The position numbers were made by a program, and so were the translations under genes. Of a DNA stretch of 64,000 nt, positions 50,318 through 60,935 are shown piece by piece. Location of the stretch: positions 62,001 to 126,000 of the forward strand of contig WGNF01000005.1 in the NCBI GenBank assembly GCA_016124615.1, written 5' to 3'. A model generated the notes under the pieces. That model saw nothing but the letters and a program-made list of their open reading frames with translations. It did not search any database and was not told the DNA's origin. The DNA comes from Paracoccaceae bacterium. Its GTDB lineage: Bacteria > Pseudomonadota > Alphaproteobacteria > Rhodobacterales > Rhodobacteraceae. The number at the start of each line of letters is the position of its first letter. Position 1 is the stretch's first letter.

Positions 50318-50354
50318 ATAAATCAATATTGCATTCCTGAAATACAGGATTTAT
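50318..50354. promoter_or_regulatory. Nested palindrome in the hydroxylase/TRAP promoter region
   Basis: An inner TCCTG-AAATA-CAGGA (50335-50349) lies inside a wider ATAAATC (50318-50324) / GATTTAT (50348-50354) repeat. It is in the 172-bp divergent gap, 59 bases before the hydroxylase start and 78 before dctQ. The size and symmetry suit an IclR dimer; an iclR gene follows the TRAP operon. Binding is inferred. Confidence 0.5.
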
Positions 50355-50431
50355 CGTCAGCCTGCGAGCGGGAGGGTGCTGGTGGCGTGGCTCGGTCGGG
50401 CACCTGCCGGGATCAATGAGGGGGAGCGAGG

Positions 50432-51001
50432 TTGTCCAGCAATCCGGGCGGATCTGGCGTTGCGCGAACGCCGGCGGCGGCAGTTGCCGCAATCCTCGAC
50501 GCGGGGCTCGGCACAATAGCCGCCGCGGACCTTGTGTTCATGACAATGGTGACGGTCATCGATGTGGTCGGTCGATATCTGTTTGACGCGCCCTTGAGGG
50601 GCGCCGACGAACTCAGTGTGTTCGCGCTTGCGGTCGCCGTCTTTGCGGGGCTGCCGCTGGCGATCGCCCGGGGCGGACTGATCACAGTCGAAATCATGGT
50701 GTTGCGCCTGCCTTGGCCGCTGCGCCGGGCGGCGAAGCTCGTTGCAGACGTCATCTCGGCCCTGTTTCTGGCCTTTGCAGGATGGCAACTCATCGCCAAG
50801 GCGCAGGATCTCGGATCCTATGGGGACGCGACGATGTTCCTGCGAATCCCCACCGCGCCCTTTGCCTGGGGCATGGCTGCGGCGTGCTTTTTCTCGGCAG
50901 CACTCTTCGCGGGGCTCGCCTTCGCGGCGTTCACGAAGCCGAAATTGCCTGGTCTTGGGGCAAAGGTGCCGCAGTCCAGCTCTTCGGAGACGCAGCCATG
51001 A
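50432..51001 (+). CDS. TRAP transporter small membrane subunit (DctQ)
   Basis: This 189-residue protein has four hydrophobic segments (from ~25, ~63, ~98 and ~140), with VIDVVGRYLFDAPLRGADEL, the conserved loop after helix 1 of DctQ. TTG 50432 is preceded by GAGGGGGAG. Its stop overlaps the dctM start by four bases. With 50998 and 52311 it makes a full TRAP importer for the substrate of the divergent aromatic operon. Confidence 0.85.
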   Translation: MSSNPGGSGVARTPAAAVAAILDAGLGTIAAADLVFMTMVTVIDVVGRYLFDAPLRGADELSVFALAVAVFAGLPLAIARGGLITVEIMVLRLPWPLRRAAKLVADVISALFLAFAGWQLIAKAQDLGSYGDATMFLRIPTAPFAWGMAAACFFSAALFAGLAFAAFTKPKLPGLGAKVPQSSSSETQP

Positions 51002-52287
51002 CGGCAATCATCGGGCTTGCCTGCCTCTTCGCGCTGCTGCTTCTGGGCGTTCCGATCGGGATCAGCATGGGCGCGGTCGGATTCGTCGGCTTCGCCGCGG
51101 TCGTCGCGCTGAAGCCAGCCGCGGCGATGTTGGGGCAAACCACCTACGAGACGGCGCTGAACGGAAACCTCGCGCTGCTGCCGATGTTCGTTCTGATGGG
51201 TAACCTTGTCAGCCAGTCGCGGCTGGCTAGCGACATGTATGACGCCTCAAACGCGCTGCTGGGCCGATTCCGGGGCGGGCTCGCGATGGCGACGATCGGG
51301 GCCTGCGCGATGTTCAGCGCGGTTTGCGGGTCGAGCCTTGCAACGGCGGCGACGATGTCGCGCGTCGCCGTGCCGGCGATGCGGCGGTTCAATTATGCCG
51401 ACAGCCTCGCCGCCGGCTCGGTCGCGGCGGGGGGCACGCTCGGGATGCTGATCCCGCCAAGCGTGGTGATGGTGCTTTACGGGATCATGACGCAGAACAG
51501 CATCGGCAAGCTCTTCATTGCCGGGGTACTTCCGGGGCTGGTCGGCGTCGTGTTCTACCTCGGCGCGGTGCGATGGGCCGTGTGGCGGCGGCCCGAGTCC
51601 GGGCCGGCGGCTGAACCGATGTCGGCGGCCGAGCGGTGGCGGGCGTTCCGCGGAGCTTCGGGGGTGCTGATCCTGCTGGCGGTGGTGATCGGCGGAATTT
51701 ATTCGGGCGTGTTCACGCCGTCCGAGGCTGCGGGGATTGGCGCCTTCACCGCCTTCCTGCTCGCCTTGGCCAAGCGTTCGCTGACCTGGAAGATCACCTT
51801 CCGCGTCTTCGTCGAGACGGCGCAGACGACGGCCACGCTGTTCCTCGTGCTGATCGGCGCGACGCTCTTCGCGAATTTCATGGATGTCGCGGGCCTGCCG
51901 TCCGAGCTGAAGGCCTTTCTGCTGGGCCTTGGTCTCAGGCCCTTCTTTCTGCTGATCGCGATCCTGCTCGTCTACCTCGTGCTGGGCTGCTTTCTCGAGA
52001 GCATCTCGATGATCCTGCTCACCCTGCCGATCTTCTATCCGATTGTGATGAGCCTCGGATACGACCCGATCTGGTTCGGCGTGCTGCTGATCGTCGTGAC
52101 CGAGATCAGCATGATCACGCCGCCGATCGGTATGAATGTCTTCGTGCTGAACGTGGTGCTGCCCGATGTGCCGCTGCAGACGATCTTTCGCGGGCTCGTT
52201 CCGTTCATCTGTGCCGACGTGCTGCGCCTGTCCCTTCTGATCGGCGTCCCGTGGATCATCACAGTTCTGCCGTCGATGATGGGCTGA
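50998..52287 (+). CDS. TRAP transporter large membrane subunit (DctM)
   Basis: This 429-residue protein has about twelve membrane segments. Family motifs are SRLASDMYDASNALLGRFRG (~66-85), CGSSLATAATMSRVAVPAM (~110-128), VAAGGTLGMLIPPSVVMVLY (~144-163) and ITPPIGMNVFVLN (~372-384). It couples sodium gradients to solute entry. The true start is ATG 50998, where it overlaps dctQ. Confidence 0.9.
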   Translation: MTAIIGLACLFALLLLGVPIGISMGAVGFVGFAAVVALKPAAAMLGQTTYETALNGNLALLPMFVLMGNLVSQSRLASDMYDASNALLGRFRGGLAMATIGACAMFSAVCGSSLATAATMSRVAVPAMRRFNYADSLAAGSVAAGGTLGMLIPPSVVMVLYGIMTQNSIGKLFIAGVLPGLVGVVFYLGAVRWAVWRRPESGPAAEPMSAAERWRAFRGASGVLILLAVVIGGIYSGVFTPSEAAGIGAFTAFLLALAKRSLTWKITFRVFVETAQTTATLFLVLIGATLFANFMDVAGLPSELKAFLLGLGLRPFFLLIAILLVYLVLGCFLESISMILLTLPIFYPIVMSLGYDPIWFGVLLIVVTEISMITPPIGMNVFVLNVVLPDVPLQTIFRGLVPFICADVLRLSLLIGVPWIITVLPSMMG

Positions 52288-52310
52288 GGAAATCAACAGG
52301 GAGGAAAGAA

Positions 52311-53339
52311 ATGACATTCAACAGGACGAAGAACTGGGCCTTGGGTGCCCTTACGGCAAGCATGCTCGCGACCAGCGCCCAGGCCGAGACGACGCTGCGG
52401 TTTAACAATTTCTTGCCGCGCACGAGTTTCCTTTTCCTGCAGTTGCTCGAGCCTTGGGCTAAGCGGGTCGAGGACGCGACCAAAGGTCAGGTGAAGATCG
52501 AATTCACCACGACATCACTCGGCGCGCCGCCTGCCCAGTTCGATCTTGTGTCGAACGGCGTGGCCGACATGGCGCTCTCGATCGCCGGATACACGCCGGA
52601 CCGGATCAAGCTGACCCAGGTTGCCGAGCTTCCCTTTGTTGGCGACAGCGCCGAGGCCATTTCGGTGGCGCTGTGGGGGACGTACCAGAAATATTTCGTG
52701 AAGGCTGACGAGTTCAAGGGCGTGAAGCTGCTGGGCCTCTTCACCTCGGTCCCGAGCAACCTCTACACCGTGAAGGGGCCGATCAGGACGGTCGCGGATC
52801 TCCAGGGCATGAAGCTCAGGGTCGCGGGTCCGATTCCAGGCAAGATCGCCGAAGGCCTTGGCGCCGTTCCTGTTGGGGCCCCAGGAACGAAGGCCTACGA
52901 GATGCTGCAGTCCGGCGTGATCGACGGCACGTTCTTCTCGCATGACGGGATCACCGACATGCACATGGAGACGCTCATCAAGCACGTTACGGTGTTTCCG
53001 AAGGGCCTGTTCAACACCGTCTTCTACATTGCGATCAACCCGGATGCCTGGAACCGGCTGACCGCCGAGGAACAGCAGGAGATCATGTCGGTATCGGGGG
53101 AGGCGATGGCGCGCGACATGGGCCGCGTCTATGACAACTACGCCAGCCAGGCGCTGGACAAGATCAAGGCCTCGGGCGCCGAGGTGTCGCAAGCGAGCCC
53201 CGAACTGATGGACGCGGTCGAGAAGATCGCGGCGCCGCTGCAGGAGCAATGGGTGCAGACGGCCAATGCTATGGGCGTGGACGGTGCCGCGGCGCTGAAG
53301 ATGATGCGCGACGAGGTGGACAGCTACAAGCCTCAGTGA
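52311..53339 (+). CDS. TRAP transporter periplasmic receptor (DctP)
   Basis: This 342-residue receptor has a Sec signal ending TSAQA-E. The mature part has TTLRFNNFLPRTSFLFLQLL, the conserved carboxylate-binding Arg in GMKLRVAGPIP (~165), and YIAINPDAWNRLTAEEQ. The retained Arg indicates an organic-acid ligand, in line with an aromatic carboxylic acid feeding the MhpA-like hydroxylase. ATG 52311 follows GGGAGG. Confidence 0.87.
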   Translation: MTFNRTKNWALGALTASMLATSAQAETTLRFNNFLPRTSFLFLQLLEPWAKRVEDATKGQVKIEFTTTSLGAPPAQFDLVSNGVADMALSIAGYTPDRIKLTQVAELPFVGDSAEAISVALWGTYQKYFVKADEFKGVKLLGLFTSVPSNLYTVKGPIRTVADLQGMKLRVAGPIPGKIAEGLGAVPVGAPGTKAYEMLQSGVIDGTFFSHDGITDMHMETLIKHVTVFPKGLFNTVFYIAINPDAWNRLTAEEQQEIMSVSGEAMARDMGRVYDNYASQALDKIKASGAEVSQASPELMDAVEKIAAPLQEQWVQTANAMGVDGAAALKMMRDEVDSYKPQ

Positions 53340-53342
53340 CTT

Positions 53343-53396
53343 CCGGGGCGGGAGCGGTCGGTGTCGGCACGCCGCGGCGCGGGCCGCTCTCCCCGG
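53343..53396. terminator. Long imperfect hairpin between dctP and iclR
   Basis: CCGGGG-C-GGGAGCGG from 53343 pairs imperfectly with CCGCTCTCCCCGG ending at 53396, with a GC-rich loop. The genes converge here, so a shared terminator is likely. No T-run is present. Confidence 0.45.
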
Positions 53397-53397
53397 A

Positions 53398-54165
53398 TCA
53401 GGCGTCGTAGCGCTCGCCGATCTGGCGCGCCTGCCGCTTCACGAGGGCGACGAGCTCCGGCAGCTTCTCGTCGGTAATGCGAAAACTGGGGCCGACGATG
53501 GAGGTCGCGTAGCGGACCCCGTCGCGGCCGCGGATCGGTGCCGCGATCGCTCTGATGCCTTCGTCCAGTTCCTCGTCGTTCAGCGCGTAGCCCTGGCGCC
53601 GCACCTCCTCGATGCTCGCGCGCAGGCTCGCAAGATCGGTGATCGACTTGGCGGTGTAGGGATGCAGATCGACCATCTTCATCAGGTCTTCGCGTTCATC
53701 CTCTGGTGCGAAAGCCAAGAGCACCTTGGCCGAGGCGCCGGCGGGCGAAGGCAGCATCTGTCCGCGCAGATAGGTGATGCCGATGCGGTGCCTGCTCTCG
53801 ACCACCTCCAGAACGATGACGTTGCGGCCGACCCGCTCGACCAGCTGGACGACCTCGCCGCAGGCCTCCGACATCTCCTGCAGGAAGGGCTTCGCGATTT
53901 CGAGGATTGTGTTGCCGCGCCGCGCAATGCGCGCCATCGCGATTAGCCGCGGGCCAAGACGGAACCCGCCGCCCTGGTCTTCGGTAATCAGGCCCTTCGA
54001 CCGGAGCGAGGCGATATAACGGTAGATCGTCGAGCGCGACATATTGTTGGCTTCGCGGAGCTGGTTGGCGGTCAGCACCGGCCGGTCGTCGGAAAAGCTC
54101 AGGAGGATGTCCAGCGCCCGGTCCGCTACTGCATTCTGGCCGTCCTGACGTTCACCGCGGGCCAA
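53398..54165 (-). CDS. IclR-family regulator
   Basis: This 255-residue protein has a winged HTH at ~20-75 (LREANNMSRSTIYRYIASLR) and an IclR effector domain (~85-250; LPSPAGASAKVLLAFAPEDE, GYALNDEELDEGIRAIAAPI, ATSIVGPSFRI). TTG 54165 has GGAGG eight bases upstream; no in-frame ATG has a site. It converges with the TRAP operon and probably regulates it and the divergent hydroxylase operon through the palindrome at 50318-50354. Confidence 0.85.
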   Translation of the reverse strand: MARGERQDGQNAVADRALDILLSFSDDRPVLTANQLREANNMSRSTIYRYIASLRSKGLITEDQGGGFRLGPRLIAMARIARRGNTILEIAKPFLQEMSEACGEVVQLVERVGRNVIVLEVVESRHRIGITYLRGQMLPSPAGASAKVLLAFAPEDEREDLMKMVDLHPYTAKSITDLASLRASIEEVRRQGYALNDEELDEGIRAIAAPIRGRDGVRYATSIVGPSFRITDEKLPELVALVKRQARQIGERYDA

Positions 54166-54506
54166 GCTTGATCCTCCATGTGCCTATTTGTCGAGGCAGA
54201 GTCTCGAAATTCGGGAGGCGGGTCAAGCCTTCAACGGCAGCACTGAGAAACCAAGCCAAAAGCTGGAACCTGTATGACGTGACTGCCCGACCTGCCTCAG
54301 CGAATGGCCGCTTTCAGGGGTGGCGACAAGCAAGGTGAACGACTGCAACGAGGGCGCGCTCGGTCGGTGGTGCCGTGATCAGCGTAGGGCGTGAGGCCGT
54401 TCAGGATCTTCAATCTTGGCGCACCCCGCAGCAATCATCTGCCGATGATGGCCACATGCGACCGGAGCACCTGCTCGCACGACCATGGGAACGCTTCCGT
54501 CTTCTC
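54166..54506. other. Promoter side of iclR, no gene seen
   Basis: These 341 bases lie between the iclR start and the esterase stop. They contain the iclR ribosome site and presumably its promoter; I see no gene and no terminator of convincing strength. Confidence 0.55.
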
Positions 54507-55448
54507 CTAGACAGATTCGATCACCCGGATGCGGTCCCGCTGCGCTCGCCGTGCCAGCTTCGATGCGGGTGCGAGACGATCGAAGCCGTGGTTCGCGCCG
54601 GGATGCACATGCAGTTCTACCGGCACGCCCGCCGAGGCGAGCTTTTGGGCGTAGCGGATGTCCTCGTCTCTGAAGATGTCGAGTTCACCGACCTCGATGT
54701 AAGCCGGAGGGAGGCCCGACGCATCCTTGAGGCGCGCTGGCACGGCTGCCGGCGGGACGCTCGCGTCGCCGAGACGCTCTCCAAGCAGCGCGCCCCAAGC
54801 GGTGAAATTGTTGTCGTAGGTCCAAGTGGCGAACGGTTCCAGCAGCGGGTCGGGCACGAGATTTTCATCGTCGAGCATCGGATAGATGAGGATTTGCCGG
54901 GCGACCTGGATGCGACGATCGCGCGCCAAGATTGCCGCACCGGCGGCCGGACAGCCACCCCCGCTGTCCCCCATCAGAGCGATGCGGCTGGCGTCCACCC
55001 CGAGCTCGGCCGCGTGTGCACCAAGCCATGTCAGGCCCGTCAGCACGTCTTCCGCAAGCATGGTTCCCGTCCCCTGAGGGGCCAGCCGGTATTCGACCGC
55101 GAGGAACGGCACGCCGGACTCGGCGACATATTCGGCGATGACGAAGGCATAGAGGTCGAGATTGCCGAGGATCATGCCGCCACCATGTGCATAGACTACG
55201 GCGGAGCCGGGGCTCGAGCCCTCCTTGATGAACCAGCGCAACTCGATGCGGCCGCCATCTGCGGTCTCGGCAAAGAAGGTGGTCGTGCTGACTTCTGGAT
55301 AGGACCGGGCCGCGGCCGACCAGACGGCCCAGCCGACATTGCCCGCGGTGCGCACGGCTTGCCAATCGCCGCGGGCGGGCGGCGGTGCAGCAGGCCGGGG
55401 AAAAGCGGCGAGCGCGGCCGCAAGTTCGGGATCAAGAGCGTAGGGCAT
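54507..55448 (-). CDS. HSL-type alpha/beta-hydrolase esterase
   Basis: This 313-residue protein has the oxyanion-hole motif VVYAHGGGMILGN (~83-95), nucleophile GDSGGG (Ser ~155), acid in ELDIFRDED (~255) and His in GANHGFD (~287), the hormone-sensitive-lipase (family IV) set. No signal peptide is present. It likely cleaves small carboxylic or aryl esters. It lies 174 bases downstream of the SnoaL-like gene on the same strand. ATG 55448 follows CCGAGG. Confidence 0.85.
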   Translation of the reverse strand: MPYALDPELAAALAAFPRPAAPPPARGDWQAVRTAGNVGWAVWSAAARSYPEVSTTTFFAETADGGRIELRWFIKEGSSPGSAVVYAHGGGMILGNLDLYAFVIAEYVAESGVPFLAVEYRLAPQGTGTMLAEDVLTGLTWLGAHAAELGVDASRIALMGDSGGGCPAAGAAILARDRRIQVARQILIYPMLDDENLVPDPLLEPFATWTYDNNFTAWGALLGERLGDASVPPAAVPARLKDASGLPPAYIEVGELDIFRDEDIRYAQKLASAGVPVELHVHPGANHGFDRLAPASKLARRAQRDRIRVIESV

Positions 55449-55622
55449 GGGCGCACCTCGGAAATGGGTGTGATCGTCCGCGCGCCTGCGATGAACTCGA
55501 CGGGCCGGACGATCCGCAGATGCTGAGGGAAGATGACTGGCCGCCAGGCCGGTCAGACGATGCTGGCGAGGGCGATGCACCGGGTGGCGGCCCGCCAGCC
55601 GGTGCATCACCGCGGCGCCGAG

Positions 55623-56051
55623 CTAGGCCGTAATGATCTTGCCGTCCCAGTCGCCCCCGGCAGGGAACGAGGCATGTTCGTGAAAAAGCTTCCATTCACC
55701 GCCGCGCCGTTGGAAGCAATCGGTCTGGCGCACCAATGCACGTTTGGTATCGCCGTTCTTGAGCACGATGTTGACCTTCTGGATCGTGCACACGATCCCC
55801 ATGTCGCCGTTTGTCGTGACCTCCTCTTCGAGGATATCGATGTCGCAGGACTTGAAGCCGCTGAAGACGCGGTCGAACATCTTCAGCGCCGGCTGAACGC
55901 CCTTCGAGGCAAAGGCCGGGATGTCGAACCAAAGGGCGTCTTCTGCCCAATGTTTCGTGCTCTGCGCGCCGGTCATGGACCCGGCCATTTCCTTGACAAT
56001 CGCCAAGAGAATTTCCTTGTCGCGCTGTTGGTCGATGGTGCTGTTTGTCAT
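55623..56051 (-). CDS. SnoaL-like (NTF2-fold) small protein
   Basis: This 142-residue cone-shaped alpha+beta fold protein is judged from pattern: an N-terminal helix pair (KEILLAIVKEMAGSM), HWAEDALWFDIPAFASKGVQ and later strands ending RQTDCFQRRGGEWKLFHEHA. Members are isomerases, dehydratases, hydroxylases or binding proteins, and many are uncharacterised. It diverges from the LysR gene at 56185 and shares its promoter, the usual arrangement of a LysR regulator and target. Confidence 0.7.
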   Translation of the reverse strand: MTNSTIDQQRDKEILLAIVKEMAGSMTGAQSTKHWAEDALWFDIPAFASKGVQPALKMFDRVFSGFKSCDIDILEEEVTTNGDMGIVCTIQKVNIVLKNGDTKRALVRQTDCFQRRGGEWKLFHEHASFPAGGDWDGKIITA

Positions 56052-56184
56052 GGCAGTCTTCTTTCAATTTCTGTGGGGCTCTCTCCCGATCCCCGATGAC
56101 GAACACCTATCCCATCCCAGCAAGTGATGGTAGAAAGGCAACTGGAATAGGTTCAATTCCCATGGAGGAATGGATGGAGGGCGC

Positions 56185-57132
56185 ATGGACCGTATGGATG
56201 CCATCGGCCTGTTCGTTCGGGTGGTGGATAGCGGCAGCTTTTCTGCCGTTGCCCGTGCGCTCGGCGTCGGCCAACCCGCAGTCAGCAAGCAGATCGCCGC
56301 GCTCGAAGCGCATCTCGGCGCGCAGTTGTTGCAGCGCACCTCGCGCAGCCTGACCCTCACCGAGGCAGGCCGTGACTTTTATGAATCCGGCGTGCGTCTC
56401 CTGGGCGATCTCGAAGCGGCAGAGTCACGTGTGGGGCGCGGCCGCATCGCGCCATCCGGGCTGGTGCGCGCGACCGTAGTGCCGGTGTTCGGCCGGCTCT
56501 ACGTCGTGCCTCGGTTGCCCGAGTTCTTCTCCCGCTATCCCGATGTCTCGGTCGAGTTGGTGGTTGCCGACCGCCTCTTGAACCTGGTCGAGGAGGGTAT
56601 CGACCTGGGCGTGCACAATGGCGAACTGGCGGACTCCAGCCTGATCGCCAGCAAGATCGCGCAAACCCCGGTCGTTACCGTGGCCACGCCCGCCTACCTC
56701 GAAGCTCATGGCGAGCCCGCGATACCGTCCGACTTGGAGGGGCATTCCTGCATCATCTATGCCCGGCAGGGCACACCGCTCGTCTGGGGGTTTCACGGCC
56801 GCTTCGGCCCGACCACCCATCAGCCCAGGTGCCCTTTCCGCACCAATGACGCCGAGCAAATCCGAACCGCCGTGCTGACAAATCTCGGCATCGCCCACGC
56901 GCCGGGCTGGCTCTTCGCGTCGGAGATCGCCTCGGGCGCCGTGAGGCCGATCCTGACCGACTACGAGCCCGCCAGGTTGGCGATCAGCGCGGTCCGGCCC
57001 GGCGGCCGGTTTCTGGCCAGCAAGGTCAGGGTGTTCATCGACTTTCTCGCCGAGATATTTGCTCAGGAGCCGAGCCTTGCGCTCGAGCCGGCCAATGCCA
57101 CGATGCGAAGCCCGAACCCTGAGCGCAGATGA
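56185..57132 (+). CDS. LysR regulator divergent from the SnoaL-like gene
   Basis: This 315-residue protein has a CrgA/PA2449-type HTH (MDAIGLFVRVVDSGSFSAVA, then VGQPAVSKQIAALEAHLG, residues ~4-60) and an effector domain from ~90 (GLVRATVVPVFGRLYVVPRL). ATG 56185 has GGAGGG upstream; 56170 is in frame but its site abuts the codon. It likely controls the SnoaL-like/esterase unit through the 133-bp shared promoter, where CTATCCCATC and GATGGTAG form an imperfect dyad. Confidence 0.82.
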   Translation: MDRMDAIGLFVRVVDSGSFSAVARALGVGQPAVSKQIAALEAHLGAQLLQRTSRSLTLTEAGRDFYESGVRLLGDLEAAESRVGRGRIAPSGLVRATVVPVFGRLYVVPRLPEFFSRYPDVSVELVVADRLLNLVEEGIDLGVHNGELADSSLIASKIAQTPVVTVATPAYLEAHGEPAIPSDLEGHSCIIYARQGTPLVWGFHGRFGPTTHQPRCPFRTNDAEQIRTAVLTNLGIAHAPGWLFASEIASGAVRPILTDYEPARLAISAVRPGGRFLASKVRVFIDFLAEIFAQEPSLALEPANATMRSPNPERR

Positions 57133-57419
57133 TTTGGGATTTTTTCGAACCCGAGGGTCCACTGGTCCGTATCCCCAACCTTCGTGCCAAGCGCCACCAA
57201 GGTCTGCTCTTCCCCGATCGTGTCCGAAGCCAGCGTTAGTGCGACGGGCCGCGAACTGCGGGGAAGCAGTTCGGCAGCTTACAGCATACGCGACCTCAGC
57301 CCTGATCGTCCGGGATGGGGCGCAATGCCGTCATGTGTTCGATGCAGTAGTCTGGGCCCATCTACTGGACTATTGGCATGTCGCGGTCCGTCCGGCGAAG
57401 AAATGCGTCAGAGAGGAGC

Positions 57420-59789
57420 TCACGCCGATGCGGATTTGTCGGCGTCGCTCTTTGCGGTTTCCTGGTCCATTCGATGATTTATCCGAACCAGTAGCTCAGC
57501 GACTTGGTCCTTCGGAATTGAGATGCGGAGGCGCCGCTCCAGAGTAGTGAAGATGCCGAAGAAGGAATTCGCGCAGTGGTCCAAGGCGCGGTCCGCATCG
57601 ACCTCGCTGATGCCGGCGCGCGCCGAGAGGTAGCCGCGGATCTCTGCACGGGCGATCGGGTTCTCCAGCACATAGAGCGGCTGCGTGTCGTAGGCGATCC
57701 GGCGCCAGGGCAGGACCGACGGCAAGAGCCGCAAAGGCGCGCGCAGCCGAATATCGGCCGAGGAGGCGCCCACCAGCAGTTCCGCCGCCTCGCCCTCCAA
57801 CTCCCAGCGCTCGCTGCGCGGGTCCCAGACCGCGAGCCCTCGCCCGCTGAGCGCGATCGTCACGCGTCGGCTCTCGCCCGGGGCCAGCGGCGTCTTGGCG
57901 AAGCCCTTCAGCTCCAGCGGGCTGCGCTGAAGCACCCTGCCCCGCGCGGCAAGGTAAAGCTGGCTGACCTCCGCTGCCGCCATGTCGCCGGCGTTGGTGA
58001 TGGTGAAGCTCACCGCGACCTCGCTCTCGAGCCCGACCTCCGCCGCGCTCAGGGCGAGGCCGGAATAGGCGAAGCTGGCGTAGCCGATGCCGTGGCCGAA
58101 GGGAAACAGCACCTCCGTCCCGCGCCGGGCATAGCCGCGGTAGCCGGTATGAATACCCTCGGCATAGAGATGCCGCCCCAACTCGCCGGGATAGCTCAGA
58201 TAGCCCGGCACGTCGCCGAGCTTCCTGGGGAAGGTGACGGAGAGCTTGCCTGAGGGGGAGACCCGGCCGACCAGTAGATCCGCCACCGCTCCGCCCATCG
58301 CCTGACCCGAATAGAAAGTGACCAGCACCGCGCCCGCCGCATCGATCCAAGGCATCTCAACCGCGTCCGGGCAAGCGATAACGACCGCAAGCCGCGCGGT
58401 GACCGCCCCGAGCGCTGAAATCGCCGCGTCCTGGCCCGGCCCGAGCGCCAGCGTGGTCCGGTCGGCACCCTCACCATCATAGGCGCCCTCGGTCGATGCG
58501 AAGAAGATCACCAGATCGGCCTCGGCCGCCAGCCGCAGCGTTTCCGCATCCGTCTCGTCCCGGAAGGCCATCTCCTGCTCTGGCCACAGCGCGGCGCGCA
58601 ATTCGTCGAGCGGCTGATCGACGAAGGTCGGGGTGGTGGTGGCGCAGCCAGAGCCCTGGATCACCGGAGTCACCCCGTCATGACCTACCACCAGGATGCT
58701 ACGCATCTCCGGCCGGATCGGCAGCAGCCCTTCATTCTTCACCAGCACCATCGACTCGCGCGCCAGCCGCCGCGCCTCCGCGTGGTGCGCGGCAGCGTCG
58801 ATCGTCGGCACCGGCCCTGCCGCGGCCGCCTGCGCCCGCCGGATCAGTCGCAGCACCCTCGCGCAGGCAGCGTCCGCCAATTTCGTCGACACCGAGCCCG
58901 CCTTCAGCGCCCTGAGCAGATCGGCCTTTCTCAGCGGGCTCTCAGGCATGTCGAGGTCGTTTCCCGCTCGCAGCGACGCCGGCCGGTCCTTGATCCCGTG
59001 CCAGTCGGAGACCACGACGCCGTCATATCCCCACTCCCGCCGCAGCACCTCATCGAGCAGCCAAGAATTCTCCGCCGCCTGCACCCCGTTCAGCCGGTTG
59101 TAGGAAGACATCACAGTCCAAGGTTCCGCCTCCGTCACCGCGATCTCGAAGCCCTTGAGGTAGATTTCCCGGAGCGCCCGCGCGTCGATCACGCTGTCCA
59201 TCGTCGTTCGCTCGATCTCCGAATTGTTCGCCGCGAAATGCTTCAGTGAGGCGCCTACCCCCTGTGATTGCAGCCCCCGGATCACGGCGCCGGCCAGCTT
59301 GCCGGTCAGCAGCGGGTCTTCCGAATAGTATTCATAGGCCCGTCCCGCGAGTGGCGTGCGGCGCAGGTTGATGCCCGGTCCGAGCAGCAGATGCACGCCG
59401 AGCGCCCGGCACTCCTGCCCGAGCAGTTCGCCCAGCCGCCCCATCAGCGCGACATCCCAGCTGTTGCCCATTGCCGAGCCGTTCGGAAAGCAGGTCGCCG
59501 ACTTCATCTCGCCCCAGGCGATCGTGACGTCACTGGCGCGTTGACTGACAACCGACAGGAAGGCGTCGAGGTCTTCGCCGCCGCGTTGGTTGCCGTCGAT
59601 CTGCGGTATCGAATAGCGCACGCCATAAGTGCCGTCGGTCATTACGATCGGCGCGATGCCGAGTCGGCCGATCGCCGCCGTCCGCCACATCCCGGCGCCG
59701 GAGAGAAAGCCGACCTTCTCCTCCAGCGTCATGCGTGCGACGACATCCTCGACCGTGTCGCGGTCAGCTGCGGATTTGGTCTGGTTCAA
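57420..59789 (-). CDS. GH3-family beta-glucosidase/glycosidase
   Basis: This 789-residue cytoplasmic glycosidase has the N-terminal GH3 barrel (LLGPGINLRRTPLAGRAYEY, SLKHFAANNSEIERTTMDS), the nucleophile Asp in VVVSDWHG (~261), an alpha/beta sandwich domain (ILVVGHDGVTPVIQGSGCAT) and a C-terminal fibronectin-III-like domain (ITNAGDMAAAEVSQLYLAAR), then ~100 extra residues. No signal peptide is present, so it hydrolyses imported oligosaccharides or glucosides. TTG 59789 follows GGAGAGC. It is the last gene of the sugar ABC operon. Confidence 0.88.
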   Translation of the reverse strand: MNQTKSAADRDTVEDVVARMTLEEKVGFLSGAGMWRTAAIGRLGIAPIVMTDGTYGVRYSIPQIDGNQRGGEDLDAFLSVVSQRASDVTIAWGEMKSATCFPNGSAMGNSWDVALMGRLGELLGQECRALGVHLLLGPGINLRRTPLAGRAYEYYSEDPLLTGKLAGAVIRGLQSQGVGASLKHFAANNSEIERTTMDSVIDARALREIYLKGFEIAVTEAEPWTVMSSYNRLNGVQAAENSWLLDEVLRREWGYDGVVVSDWHGIKDRPASLRAGNDLDMPESPLRKADLLRALKAGSVSTKLADAACARVLRLIRRAQAAAAGPVPTIDAAAHHAEARRLARESMVLVKNEGLLPIRPEMRSILVVGHDGVTPVIQGSGCATTTPTFVDQPLDELRAALWPEQEMAFRDETDAETLRLAAEADLVIFFASTEGAYDGEGADRTTLALGPGQDAAISALGAVTARLAVVIACPDAVEMPWIDAAGAVLVTFYSGQAMGGAVADLLVGRVSPSGKLSVTFPRKLGDVPGYLSYPGELGRHLYAEGIHTGYRGYARRGTEVLFPFGHGIGYASFAYSGLALSAAEVGLESEVAVSFTITNAGDMAAAEVSQLYLAARGRVLQRSPLELKGFAKTPLAPGESRRVTIALSGRGLAVWDPRSERWELEGEAAELLVGASSADIRLRAPLRLLPSVLPWRRIAYDTQPLYVLENPIARAEIRGYLSARAGISEVDADRALDHCANSFFGIFTTLERRLRISIPKDQVAELLVRINHRMDQETAKSDADKSASA

Positions 59790-59856
59790 GGAAGCTCTCC
59801 GAAGTTTCGCCCCCGGCCCCCGGAAGGCGGTGTGGTCCAATTCGCCGCAGGCACCA

Positions 59857-60933
<1,077 letters not shown>

Positions 60934-60935
60934 GG

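Noticed and set aside
48397-50340. 647-codon plus-strand frame opposite the flavin hydroxylase
   Set aside because: The minus strand encodes all the FAD motifs of a hydroxylase; the plus-strand product is a composition artefact.
54375-55526. 383-codon plus-strand frame
   Set aside because: It is antisense to an esterase with intact HGGG, GDSGG and catalytic His.
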